Positions 15,116-22,768 of a stretch of 62,791 nt of DNA are shown here, one piece after another. The DNA is taken from the NCBI RefSeq assembly GCF_014650115.1, contig NZ_BMUI01000035.1:1-62791 (forward strand). Direction: 5' to 3'. Position 1 is the first letter of the stretch; each line of letters opens with the position of its first letter. The stretch is from Streptomyces olivaceoviridis (GTDB taxonomy: Bacteria; Actinomycetota; Actinomycetes; Streptomycetales; Streptomycetaceae). Both the position numbers and the translations under genes were made by a program. The notes under the pieces were generated by a model. The model saw nothing but the letters and a program-made list of their open reading frames with translations. It had not been told where the DNA came from and ran no database searches.

Positions 15116-15853
15116 TCACGGGCGCTGGTTCGTTGACGTTGGCGCTCGCGGTACCGCCCCGCCCCGCTCCGCCTTCGCGTGCGGTGCGGAGATGTTGAAG
15201 ATGGAGTTGTCCCCTCCGCTGATGTTGAGGGCCTGCTGCGCGGCCGAGTCGATCTGGTTGGGGTCGGGGTTCTGCTGGCCGGCGGGCATGGTGGCTCTCA
15301 CTTCCGCGACGAATTGGGTCAGACGGGTTCTGATGTGATCGAGGACGCCTTCGATGCTCGGTTTGGCAATAGCCCAGTTCAGAGCGGTGATCTCGGTGGA
15401 CTCATTGCCGCCTTGCTGCTGCTCGCGGGTCATCTCCAGGACGTACTCGGCTGATCCGGGTGGGCTGAGACGGATCAGCCTGTCGTTGAGGGCGATCAGA
15501 GCTTCGAGTTCTCGGACCCCTTGCCGGATCGGTGCACTCTCCCTGATGCCGCGCTCACGAGCGCTCTGAGGTAGTTGGACCACGCTGATCCGCCGGGTTC
15601 TGCCCTCGATGATCTGGCCCGGGAGGTAGAGAGTGAGTTCCACTTCGAGCGCTGCCGGCACCTTCCGGTACGAGGGCAGTTCATCGGCCGCCGGGTACCC
15701 CTCCAGTTCCTTTAGCGCCCAGGCGCGCAGTTCCTCATGGTGGGCGTATCCAGCCAGCATGAGGCACTGCCGGAGGGCAGCGGCGAGTGAGGCAGTGTCG
15801 TCTAGGACGGCGCGCTCAAGCTGCTCCAGGCCCCGAACGTCGGAGGTCGTCAC
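15116..15853 (-). CDS. AbiTii-like protein, frameshifted before its membrane anchor (upstream paralogue)
   Basis: Has the same domain order as its neighbour: LAAALRQCLMLAGYAHHEEL, LRAWALKELEGYPAADELP, SYRKVPAALEVEL, then VLDHIRTRLTQFVAEVRATM and the strand motif LNISGGDNSIFNIS. The frame then ends at APTSTNQRP. Read in the -1 frame from the GGGGCGGGGCGG tract at about 15153-15164, the DNA encodes VNEPAPVTPQPWWHRT and a membrane helix SVIWTAIAAVATIAGV..., stopping at 15015-15017 in a GTGA overlap with the next gene. The anchor is therefore out of frame by one base in a G-rich run. This could be mutation, sequencing error or slippage. The start is probably GTG 15853; TTG 15883 is possible. Confidence 0.7.
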   Translation of the reverse strand: MTTSDVRGLEQLERAVLDDTASLAAALRQCLMLAGYAHHEELRAWALKELEGYPAADELPSYRKVPAALEVELTLYLPGQIIEGRTRRISVVQLPQSARERGIRESAPIRQGVRELEALIALNDRLIRLSPPGSAEYVLEMTREQQQGGNESTEITALNWAIAKPSIEGVLDHIRTRLTQFVAEVRATMPAGQQNPDPNQIDSAAQQALNISGGDNSIFNISAPHAKAERGGAVPRAPTSTNQRP

Positions 15854-15905
15854 GGCATCCAGTCTGCCCTGTCCCACTGACAACCCTGGTCGCCTTCGTC
15901 GTGCT

Positions 15906-15938
15906 GGGCCCCAGGGATGGCTGACCTCCCTGGGGCCC
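15906..15938. terminator. Perfect 11-bp stem hairpin
   Basis: GGGCCCCAGGG, 11-nt loop, CCCTGGGGCCC. It lies directly downstream of a minus-strand gene-end remnant (stop at 15956-15958) and upstream of the AbiTii operon, so it probably terminated the remnant gene and insulates the AbiTii promoter. Confidence 0.75.
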
Positions 15939-15955
15939 GGGGTGTCCGAGGCGGG

Positions 15956-16069
15956 TCAGTTCTGTCCGGCCGCTGTGGCGGTGAGCCAGTCGGCGGCTTC
16001 GGCGTCGGTCATGAGCAGGGCCTGTGTCGGGTGGGCGTGGCTACCTGCAGCCACCGCCGCGCGAGTCGA
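15956..16069 (-). pseudogene. 3' remnant of an unidentified gene
   Basis: A 37-codon open stretch ending HPTQALLMTDAEAADW then LTATAAGQN and a stop 18 bp before the strong hairpin. Its codon use looks coding, but the frame is closed upstream at about 16070-16072. It looks like the C-terminal tip of a deleted plasmid-type gene, perhaps the missing replication/transfer region; identity unknown. The rest of 16070-16262 shows no gene. Confidence 0.35.
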
Positions 16070-16262
16070 CTACCCGATGCCGCTTCAGCCTGACGGCCTG
16101 TGAGAACCGAGAAGCTGGGCACGGACCCGGCCACGCCGCGAACTCGGCTCAGGCTTCACCGCCCATGCACGTCGCCAGTAACAGAAAGTCCCGGCCCGGC
16201 CAAGTTGCCCTTTCTCTGGATTCTTGTCCTGTCGTCGTAGTCATCACGGCAGGAGAACAGTC

Positions 16263-16529
16263 GTGCCACAAACCGGCCGAGCACCCGAAACCGCTTTCCT
16301 GAACCTTCCGAGGGCCGCCGAGTATCTCGGTATCTCGCCCAATACCCTTTACGTCTGGCGCCATCGCCGACAAGGCCCTCCGAGCTTCCGGATGGGGCGC
16401 CGGGTGATGTACCGCATCACCGCTCTCGACGCGTGGGTGCAAGCCCAGGAGCAGGCCGACTCCAGGTCCAACCTCACGCTCAACCCTCTTGCGCAGAAGC
16501 CGCAGCGTCGCACCAAGTTCCCCAAGTAG
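16263..16529 (+). CDS. xis: Excisionase-like helix-turn-helix protein
   Basis: GTG start at 16263 preceded by AGGAGA; 88 aa. FLNLPRAAEYLGISPN is followed by TLYVWRHRRQGPPSF and RMGRRVMYRITALDAW, the MerR/excisionase-type winged HTH with the Y-R-x-x-x-L-D-x-W strand. A basic tail (KPQRRTKFPK) follows. It lies 114 bp upstream of the integrase in the same direction, the usual xis-int pair, and would direct the integrase toward excision. Confidence 0.8.
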   Translation: MPQTGRAPETAFLNLPRAAEYLGISPNTLYVWRHRRQGPPSFRMGRRVMYRITALDAWVQAQEQADSRSNLTLNPLAQKPQRRTKFPK

Positions 16530-16643
16530 CGCCCTTTCGAAAAGACCAGGAAAAGAGCGTCCGCAGCCGGGATAAGCACCGGCCGCGAAGTTCGTTGCCA
16601 CCAACCAGCACGTGACGCAGGTAAAGCACGGAGGACCAACTGA

Positions 16644-18080
16644 ATGGCCGGTTACATAGAAGACCGTTGGCTCAAGAAGCGGCCGAACAAGCAGACCGGC
16701 AAACGCGAGCGCACCTCCCTGTACGGCAAAGGTAAGCGGTACCGGGTCAAGGGAATCCCGGGAGTCCAGGACCGTTCCTTCGACACGAGCGAGGACGCCA
16801 AGCAGTGGCTCGCCACCGCCAGGACCGACTCCAGTCGCGGCGACTTCGTCGACCCACGCAGGGGCGAGATCTCGCTCGCGGACTACATCATGGGCCACTG
16901 GTGGTCGGCCCGAGCCGACGAGCCCTCGACCGCAGGCCCCATGGCCAGCCGCATCTGGAACCACATCATCCCGCTGGTGGGAGACCTCTCGCTGCGTGAG
17001 ATCGACGCAGCGGCCTTGCGCTCCTTCAAGGCCGCCTTGCTCTCCCGGGTCGAGGAGACGACGGCAGAGGTGATCTGGGGACATCTGTCGTCCATCCTCG
17101 GCAGCGCGGTGGACGACCAGAGACTGCTGCGAAACCCCGTAAAGGCCAGGAACAGCGTCAAGCCTCCGCGCCCGACCGAGAAGAAGGCCAAGGCGTGGGC
17201 TCGTGAGGTCGTCGACGCCGTTCGGGCAGGCCTCCAGGAGCGCTACCGGCTCGCTGTCGATCTAGGTATCGGGCTCGGGCTGCGCCAGGGTGAGGCCTTC
17301 GGCCTCGCAGAAGAGGACTTCGACTTCGAAGCAGGTGTCGTCCACGTGCGACGCCAGCTCAAGTGGGACATCAAGGGACGCCCCTACTTCTCGCTCCCCA
17401 AGGGACGTAAGACCCGCGAGGCGCCCCTCCCGCCCAATCTCGCCATCCGGGCACGCGCTCACTTCCGCCGGTTCCCGTCGACGCCCTGCACGCTGCCCTG
17501 GCGCAACCCCGAGCCACCGACCACCGCCCTGGAGGAACGCCAGCGGAAGCCGATCACGGTGAACCTGGTGCTGACCACGTCACACGGCAACCGGATCTAC
17601 TACCGCACCTGGAACGACCGCAGCTGGAAGCCCGCCCTCGCTGCCGCCGGCATCATCAAGCCCGTCGGGGAGAAGGTGCGGCGTGACGGAGGCCGTGTGC
17701 GCCGCGTCCCCCTCTACGCCGCCCCGCGGGAGGACATGTTCCACGTCCTCCGGCACACCTACGCGAGCGTGCAGCTGGAGGCTGGCGAGTCGATCGTCAG
17801 CCTGTCGAAGTGGCTCGGGCACTCGACGCCGAAGGTCACTCTCGACCACTATGCTCACTTCATGCCCGGCGCAGGTCAGCGCGGTCTCGCCGCCATGGAC
17901 GCGTGGCTGGAGGACCGCCACCAGCCGAAAGTCCCTGAGAAGTCCCTGCTGGTTGGTTGGATCAAGGAATTCTCCTCAAAACCGCAGGTCAATGAGGTGG
18001 TCGCGCCCGGCGCCGACATGTCCGTGAAGTACAAGGAGACGGCCCGGGGCGGGCTGGCGGTGAACATCATCGAGTGCTAG
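16644..18080 (+). CDS. int: Tyrosine recombinase (site-specific integrase)
   Basis: Product of 478 aa. The N-terminus has an Arm-type DNA-binding region (KRYRVKGIPGVQDRSF, DAKQWLATAR), then a SAM-like core-binding domain (~75-170). In the catalytic domain the residues are visible: R214 in GLGLRQGEAFGL, lysines in LPKGRKTREAPL, H367-x-x-R370 in FHVLRHTYASVQ, H393 in KWLGHSTPKVT, and nucleophile Y403 in LDHYAHFMP. A good ribosome site GGAGGA precedes the ATG. It would integrate and excise the element. The target site is not evident because no tRNA lies next to the gene. Confidence 0.93.
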   Translation: MAGYIEDRWLKKRPNKQTGKRERTSLYGKGKRYRVKGIPGVQDRSFDTSEDAKQWLATARTDSSRGDFVDPRRGEISLADYIMGHWWSARADEPSTAGPMASRIWNHIIPLVGDLSLREIDAAALRSFKAALLSRVEETTAEVIWGHLSSILGSAVDDQRLLRNPVKARNSVKPPRPTEKKAKAWAREVVDAVRAGLQERYRLAVDLGIGLGLRQGEAFGLAEEDFDFEAGVVHVRRQLKWDIKGRPYFSLPKGRKTREAPLPPNLAIRARAHFRRFPSTPCTLPWRNPEPPTTALEERQRKPITVNLVLTTSHGNRIYYRTWNDRSWKPALAAAGIIKPVGEKVRRDGGRVRRVPLYAAPREDMFHVLRHTYASVQLEAGESIVSLSKWLGHSTPKVTLDHYAHFMPGAGQRGLAAMDAWLEDRHQPKVPEKSLLVGWIKEFSSKPQVNEVVAPGADMSVKYKETARGGLAVNIIEC

Positions 18081-18103
18081 GCCCTGCCGAAGGCCCGCGG
18101 GGA

Positions 18104-18134
18104 GGGGAGGCGGATCACGAGGATCCGCCTCCCC
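18104..18134. terminator. Perfect 13-bp bidirectional hairpin
   Basis: GGGGAGGCGGATC, loop ACGAG, GATCCGCCTCCCC, between the convergent integrase and M28 peptidase genes. It probably terminates both. It may lie at or very near the element/chromosome junction. Confidence 0.8.
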
Positions 18135-18165
18135 TTCCCCGTCCCGTGGGCGGGTCGGCCGGCCC

Positions 18166-19155
18166 TCAGCGTGGCGGCCGGTTCAGGGCGGTGGCCGAGA
18201 CCGCCTGCTGCCACAGCGTGTAGGCGACACCGTCGGCGCTGCGGTTCAGGCCGGTGGCGTTGATGTTGGCGGTGGTGTCGCAGGAGGAGTGGTAGCAGCG
18301 GTCGTACGCGGCACCCGCCGTGCCGCCCCACTTGGCCGCCTGCGTCGAGGTCTTGCGGGCGCTCGCGCCCATGGCGTAGCCGGAGGTCGGGATGCCGTAG
18401 GCCTCGAAGGAGTAGTCGTCGGAGCGGCCCGCGCCCTCGGTGTTCTCCTCGGGCCGGAGGTTCAGCGAGTCCCAGTACGCCTTCATCGGCGCGGCGGCGG
18501 TGGAGTTGACGTGGTTGATGAAGTAACCGCCGTTGGGCGAGGCGACCATGTCGAAGTTGTAGTACGCCTTGATCGCCGAGCGCTGGGCGGAGGTCAGGGA
18601 ACGGACGTAGAAGTCCGAGCCGTTGAGCCCCTGCTCCTCGTCCGTCCACCAGCCGAAGCGAACGCGGGCCGCCATCGAGGGGCGGGTCTCGGCGAGTTTC
18701 AGCGCGACCTCCAGGAGGGTCGCGCTGCCGGAGCCGTTGTCGTTGATGCCGGGTCCGGCGGAGACGCCGTCGAGGTGTGCGCCGAACATGTACACCTTCG
18801 ACGCGTCGCCGTAGGGCCACTCGGCGATCAGGTTGGGTCCGGCGCCACGGGTGCAGCCTGACGTGCACGCCTGTTCGGTGACGGTGTAGCCGGCCGCCTG
18901 GAGCTTGCCCTTCACATAGGCGACCGAGTCGCGGTAGCCCTGGCCGGTCGATCTGCGGTTGCCGCCGTTGCGGCTCGCTATGGCGTTGAGTTCGGTGAGG
19001 TGTGCCTGGACCCTGGCCACGTCGATGTCGGGCGCGGCCGTGGTGAGGGTGGGGGCAGGGGAGGCCGCTTCGGCGTCCGGGGGCAGCGCGGCGAGGCCGG
19101 CGGCGGCCGTGACGAGCGCGAGGCCGGTCAGGGTCGTTCTTCGTGCTGCTCGCAC
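18166..19155 (-). CDS. Secreted M28 zinc aminopeptidase
   Basis: GTG start at 19155 with AAGGAG 5 nt upstream; 329 aa. Signal peptide VRAARRTTLTGLALVTAAAGL ends near AEAAS. The catalytic domain shows the di-zinc ligands of the Streptomyces griseus aminopeptidase type: GAHLDGV (His), GINDNGSGSA (bridging Asp), TDEEQGLNGS (Glu base and Glu ligand), NFDMVASPN (Asp) and YDRCYHSSCD (His). A Cys pair (ACTSGCTRG) may form a disulfide. It removes N-terminal residues from extracellular peptides. Convergent with the integrase and divergent from the phospholipase gene. Confidence 0.93.
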   Translation of the reverse strand: MRAARRTTLTGLALVTAAAGLAALPPDAEAASPAPTLTTAAPDIDVARVQAHLTELNAIASRNGGNRRSTGQGYRDSVAYVKGKLQAAGYTVTEQACTSGCTRGAGPNLIAEWPYGDASKVYMFGAHLDGVSAGPGINDNGSGSATLLEVALKLAETRPSMAARVRFGWWTDEEQGLNGSDFYVRSLTSAQRSAIKAYYNFDMVASPNGGYFINHVNSTAAAPMKAYWDSLNLRPEENTEGAGRSDDYSFEAYGIPTSGYAMGASARKTSTQAAKWGGTAGAAYDRCYHSSCDTTANINATGLNRSADGVAYTLWQQAVSATALNRPPR

Positions 19156-19391
19156 CGTGTCTCCTTGTGGGGGGTGAGGAAACGGAAGGTGAGGGTCGGG
19201 CCTGGGGAGCCGTGCCACCTCACCCCAGATAGTCATGGACACGCCAAGAGCAGGTCAAGCCCCGGCTCGCGACATCGGCCGGATCAGGAGCCTGCACCCG
19301 CCTTCCCGGCCGTTGTTCCCCATGGGGCTACCACGCGATAACCGCACACCCGTACGCTGCCGCCAACTCAACGGCAGTGAGGGGAAGTTCG

Positions 19392-20426
19392 GTGATACGC
19401 GGGATGAAACGGCCGGCGGCGCTCGTGGGGGCCGCCGCCCTGTTGGTGGTGGTGCCGGGCAACGCCCGCGCGGCGTCGCCGAAGTTCTCCGAGACGACGG
19501 CCATCGGCACGCACAACGCTTACGACAAGGCCAAGTACACCTACTTCGCACAGGCGTTGGACTCCGGCGCCTCGCTGCTGGAGCTGGACGTCTACGTCGA
19601 CAGCATCAGTCACCGCTGGCGGGTCAGCCACAGCAACCCGCTGGGCAACGACAACAACTGCGAGGCGGCGAAGACCCCGGGCGAGCTGTACAGCAAGAGC
19701 CGCAACCAGGACCTCGGCAGCTGCCTGGACAACATGGCCGCCTGGAACCAGCTCCACCCCGACCACCCGCCGATCGTCGTCAAGGTCGAGATGAAGGTCG
19801 GCTTCAACGACAACGCGGGCCTCGGACCGGACGAGTTCGACACGCTCGTCGCGCAGAAGCTGGGCAGCAGCGTCTACAAGCCGGCCGACCTGCTCGGCGG
19901 GACGTACGGCACGCTGGACGCGGCGGCGAAGGCCAACGCCTGGCCCGCCCGGGACTCCCTCAAGGGCAAGTTCGTCTTCGACCTGATCCCGGGCACGGTG
20001 GAGCAGTCCAACCCGTTCGACAGCTACTGGACGGACGAGGAGTACGGCGACCACCTGCGCGACCTGAAGGCGGCCGGCAACATCTCGGCGGCCCAGGCCT
20101 TCCCGGTCGTCCTCGGCGCCGCGAACGGCGACCCTCGCACCAGCCGCTACGACGCCTCGATCCGCCCCTGGTTCGTGTTCTTCGACGGTGACGCGGCCAC
20201 GTACGTCAACAGCGGCTACGACACCTCGTTCTACTCCGCGAACCACTACATCCTGATCACCACGGACGCCCACAACGTCTCACCGGCGATCTCCTCCACC
20301 AGCCCGACGGACGCCGAAGTCACCGCGCGTCTGGCCCTGTTGGCCAAGAACCACGCGAGCCTGATCACCTCGGACTGGTCGGCGAAGTCCGCCGCGGTCC
20401 TCAGTTCGGTGACCACCCGAAGCTGA
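19392..20426 (+). CDS. Secreted phosphatidylinositol-specific phospholipase C-like protein
   Basis: About 344 aa with a signal peptide (RPAALVGAAALLVVVPGNARA). The PI-PLC TIM-barrel signatures are visible: AIGTHNAYDKAKY (first catalytic His), SLLELDVYVD, WRVSHSNPLGND (second His), IVVKVEMKVGF, and FVFDLIPG. This resembles the calcium-dependent actinobacterial PI-PLC group. GTG 19392 with AGGGGAA upstream is favoured; ATG 19404 is possible. The 236-bp divergent region before it contains a CTGCCG...CGGCAG dyad near 19352-19372. A GH25 lysozyme follows after 36 bp, so the two may form a secreted or lytic operon. Confidence 0.8.
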   Translation: MIRGMKRPAALVGAAALLVVVPGNARAASPKFSETTAIGTHNAYDKAKYTYFAQALDSGASLLELDVYVDSISHRWRVSHSNPLGNDNNCEAAKTPGELYSKSRNQDLGSCLDNMAAWNQLHPDHPPIVVKVEMKVGFNDNAGLGPDEFDTLVAQKLGSSVYKPADLLGGTYGTLDAAAKANAWPARDSLKGKFVFDLIPGTVEQSNPFDSYWTDEEYGDHLRDLKAAGNISAAQAFPVVLGAANGDPRTSRYDASIRPWFVFFDGDAATYVNSGYDTSFYSANHYILITTDAHNVSPAISSTSPTDAEVTARLALLAKNHASLITSDWSAKSAAVLSSVTTRS

Positions 20427-20462
20427 GGTTCCGGACCGGCGCTCACGGGGGACAACCTTCAC

Positions 20463-21020
20463 ATGCTGCATGGCATCGACGTGAGCGCCTACCAGTCCTC
20501 CTCCTACGCGACGAACGGTCTCTCCTTCGTCTTCATCAAGGCGACGGAAGGCCGTTCGTACGTCAATCCCAGACTCGCCGCCCAGACCAAGCACGCCCGG
20601 GACGCGGGCCTGGTCGTCGGCTTCTACCACTTCCTGTGGCCCGGCAACCTCACCGCCCAGGCCGAGTACTTCCTCAGCCACACCCCGGAGCGCCGCGGCG
20701 ACCTCCTCGCCGTCGACTGGGAGACCACCGGCGACGGCACCCACGCGAGCAACGCCGAGAAGGACCGCTTCATCCGCAAACTGAAGGAACTACGGCCGGA
20801 CAACCGGGTGGTGCTCTACTGCAACCGCCAGTTCTGGCTGAACATCGACAGCACCTCCTACGCCGGGGACGGGCTGTGGATCGCCGACTACGTCACCGCG
20901 GGCAAGCCCCGGATCAAGGCCACGTGGCGGTTCCACCAGTACACCAGCGAACCGCACGACAAGGACGTGACGAACTTCGCGAGCAAGGCGGCGCTGAAGG
21001 AGTGGGCCACGAGCGCGTGA
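20463..21020 (+). CDS. GH25 family lysozyme (muramidase)
   Basis: A single-domain 185-aa protein: MLHGIDVSAYQSSSY with the first catalytic-site Asp, FVFIKATEGRSYVNP, GFYHFLWPGN, and LLAVDWETTGDG with the acidic D-x-E pair, then WIADYVTAG and FHQYTS. GH25 enzymes cleave the beta-1,4 MurNAc-GlcNAc bond. There is no signal peptide or wall-binding repeat, so export is unexplained: either non-classical, phage-like, or cytoplasmic. It follows the phospholipase gene closely on the same strand and is convergent with the oxidoreductase gene 31 bp away. Confidence 0.9.
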   Translation: MLHGIDVSAYQSSSYATNGLSFVFIKATEGRSYVNPRLAAQTKHARDAGLVVGFYHFLWPGNLTAQAEYFLSHTPERRGDLLAVDWETTGDGTHASNAEKDRFIRKLKELRPDNRVVLYCNRQFWLNIDSTSYAGDGLWIADYVTAGKPRIKATWRFHQYTSEPHDKDVTNFASKAALKEWATSA

Positions 21021-21051
21021 CGCGCTCATGGCCCCCACCGCCCCGCCGGGG

Positions 21052-21714
21052 TCAGCCCCGGAAGTCCGCCGGGCGTTCCGGGGAGGCTTCCGCGAGGGCC
21101 TTGCGTACCGCGTCCGCGCCGGCGCGCAGGCCGTAGACCGGGGTGCCGGGCTGCTGGCGCCAGGAGTCGGCGATGGTGCCGGCGTCGACCGTGTCGAAGC
21201 CGAGTTCGTCGATCAGGTCGCGGACGATCCGCTTGGCCCCCTCGTCGTCGCCGGCGACCGGGAGGGCCATGCGCTCGGGGTCGCCCGCGGGGCGGGGCCG
21301 GTCCAGGATGTCCTGGGCGTAGGTGCCGTTGAACGCCTTGATCACCGGGTGGCCGAGGTGCTGCTCGGTCCAGCGGCTCTCGGTGAGGCCCTCGTCCTCG
21401 ATGGCCGCGATCCGGCCGTCCCGCTGCTGCGGGTAGTAGTTGCCGGTGTCGATCACCGCGACGCCCTCGGCCGCGCCGTCCAGCAGGCCGGCGGGCAGGT
21501 CCGGGACCGCCTTCAGCGGCACGGTGACGACCACGACCCGGGCGCCCTCGGCCGCCTCCTCGGCCCGGACGGGGGTGGCGCCGGTCTCCTCCGCGAGGTC
21601 ACGGAGCGTCTCCGGGCCCCGGGAGTTGGCGACGGAGACGTCGTGGCCGAGGGCGGTGAGCCGCCGGGTGAGGTTGCCGCCGATGTTCCCCGCGCCGATG
21701 ATGCCGATCTTCAT
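21052..21714 (-). CDS. NADPH-dependent F420 reductase-like oxidoreductase
   Basis: ATG at 21714 preceded by GGAGGG; 220 aa. The Rossmann N-terminus MKIGIIGAGNIGGNLTRRL is followed by DVSVANSRGP (NADP-type specificity region), VVVVTVPLKAVPDLP and VIDTGNYYPQQRDG, then VIKAFNGTYAQ and PVAGDDEGAKRIV. The family moves hydride between NADP(H) and F420 or reduces related substrates. Proteins of this shorter type are usually annotated only by fold, so the substrate is uncertain. Confidence 0.8.
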   Translation of the reverse strand: MKIGIIGAGNIGGNLTRRLTALGHDVSVANSRGPETLRDLAEETGATPVRAEEAAEGARVVVVTVPLKAVPDLPAGLLDGAAEGVAVIDTGNYYPQQRDGRIAAIEDEGLTESRWTEQHLGHPVIKAFNGTYAQDILDRPRPAGDPERMALPVAGDDEGAKRIVRDLIDELGFDTVDAGTIADSWRQQPGTPVYGLRAGADAVRKALAEASPERPADFRG

Positions 21715-21869
21715 GGCTGACCCTCCGGATGGTCTATGCGCGTGCATGCGATGTTCCCGGGTGAACCTCGCCGGACCCGGGCCTATTCCTCATCGCGCGC
21801 CGAACGGGTGACAGCCGGTGCCGCGGCGAGGTGCCCTGAACCACCTGGGCCGCCGCTCCCGCGTACCCC

Positions 21870-22562
21870 TCATTCCCGCTCGCGCAGCAGCTCCAGCGTC
21901 CGGTCCAGCTCCGTCATCAGGACGGCCGCCGCCCGGTCCGCGTCCGCCCCGGCGATGGCGTGGACCAGGGCGGCGTGGGTGTCGTCGCCGGTGCCCGGGT
22001 CCTCCTCGCGCAGCCGGGTGAGGTCCAGCAGGGTCACCAGGCCCTCCCGCAGGACGGGGAGGAACTCGGTGAACAGGCCGGTGAGCACGGGGTTGTGAGC
22101 GGCGGCGACCACGGCCGCGTGCAGAGCGATGTCGGCGTCCACGAAGCCCGCGTCGTCCCCGGCGGCGGCCGTACGGCGGTCCTCCAGCGCGGCCCGCAGC
22201 GCCGTGACGTCCTCGGGGGTGCGGCGCCGCGCGGCGAGCCGGGCCGCCTGCACCTCCACGCCCATGCGGACCTCGTAGACATCGGTGACCGCGGCCCGGC
22301 GCAGCCGGGCGGGCCAGTCCTCGGCGGGCTCGGTGGCGATGACGAAGACGCCGGCGCCGTGCCGGGGCCGGACCAGTCCGGCCCCGGCGAGGGCACGCAG
22401 GGCCTCGCGGACCGTGGAGCGGCCGACGCCGAGTTCCCGGGCGAGGGTGGTCTCGCCGGGCAGCTTGGTGCCGACGGGCCAGTGCCCGGCGGTGATCTGG
22501 TCCCGCAGGCGCTGCGCGGCCTGTTCGACCAGCGGGCTGGGGCGGAGGGCGCCGAGCGGCAT
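21870..22562 (-). CDS. FadR/GntR-family transcriptional regulator (FCD domain)
   Basis: About 230 aa from ATG 22562. Winged HTH: LRDQITAGHWPVGTKLPGE, TLARELGVGRSTVREALRAL, GLVRPRHGAGVFV. The C-terminal all-helical FCD ligand-binding domain shows VRMGVEVQAARLAARRRT, FVDADIALHAAVVAAAHN and a DDTHAALVHAI helix, with Asp/His positions fit for a metal-bound carboxylate effector. It is divergent from the leuA leader with about 90 bp between start codons, so it may regulate itself and leuA expression; that is inference. Confidence 0.85.
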   Translation of the reverse strand: MPLGALRPSPLVEQAAQRLRDQITAGHWPVGTKLPGETTLARELGVGRSTVREALRALAGAGLVRPRHGAGVFVIATEPAEDWPARLRRAAVTDVYEVRMGVEVQAARLAARRRTPEDVTALRAALEDRRTAAAGDDAGFVDADIALHAAVVAAAHNPVLTGLFTEFLPVLREGLVTLLDLTRLREEDPGTGDDTHAALVHAIAGADADRAAAVLMTELDRTLELLRERE

Positions 22563-22649
22563 GGAGGTCACCACCTTGCTGGGGAGACGAGGGTGTGCGG
22601 ACGGATACTCACTTGTCTGAGGAGCTGAGGTGTCGCTAGCGTACCCGGC

Positions 22650-22697
22650 ATGACACTTCGCGGTCTGCTTCTTCTCGGCTGCCGCGGCGGGGTTTGA
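22650..22697 (+). CDS. leuL: leuA leader peptide
   Basis: A 15-codon frame, MTLRGLLLLGCRGGV, with five leucines including four in a row (CTG CTT CTT CTC, 22665-22676). It lies 71 bp upstream of leuA and is followed by competing stem-loops. This is the classic layout for leucine-sensing transcription attenuation: when charged tRNA-Leu is scarce, the ribosome stalls on the Leu run and changes RNA folding. The mixture of Leu codons, including CTT codons that are rare in GC-rich genomes, sharpens the stall. Confidence 0.8.
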   Translation: MTLRGLLLLGCRGGV

Positions 22698-22737
22698 CGC
22701 GACCGGCCCCCCGCCGCGGGGCCCCGCGCTGCCGGTC
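22682..22737 (+). promoter_or_regulatory. Attenuator of leuA: mutually exclusive stem-loops
   Basis: CCGCGGCGGGG (22682-22692) is exactly complementary to CCCCGCCGCGG (22709-22719), giving an 11-bp anti-terminator-type stem. The same downstream segment can instead take part in a local hairpin GGCCCC/GGGGCC (22705-22710 with 22718-22723), nested near GACCGGC/GCCGGTC (22701-22707 with 22731-22737). The two foldings cannot coexist. There is no T tract, as often in Streptomyces terminators. Confidence 0.65.
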
Positions 22738-22768
22738 ACCGTCCGACCGAGCCGAGAGGCAGCCGACG

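Larger units (their letters stand above)
1..18103. mobile_element. Integrated conjugative-type element, right part, partly decayed
   Basis: The stretch ends with an excisionase-like gene and a tyrosine integrase transcribed outward, next to ordinary chromosomal genes. It carries a partial conjugation block (9774-12977), an IS-like unit, gene fragments and several defence-type genes, as is usual for actinobacterial integrative elements. I see no relaxase, TraB/FtsK-like pump, VirB4, VirD4 or replication initiator, so it is either decayed or its missing part lies left of the window. The right limit is placed between the integrase stop and the following hairpin by inference only. No tRNA and no direct repeat that could be attL/attR was recognised. 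Confidence 0.6.

Noticed and set aside
18081..18165. tRNA 3' end as integration site
   Set aside because: No cloverleaf or T-arm consensus could be found. The sequence is dominated by the terminator hairpin.
20463..21020. GH25 lysozyme as a phage endolysin marking a prophage
   Set aside because: No holin, portal, capsid or tail gene lies nearby. Its neighbours are ordinary chromosomal secreted-enzyme genes.
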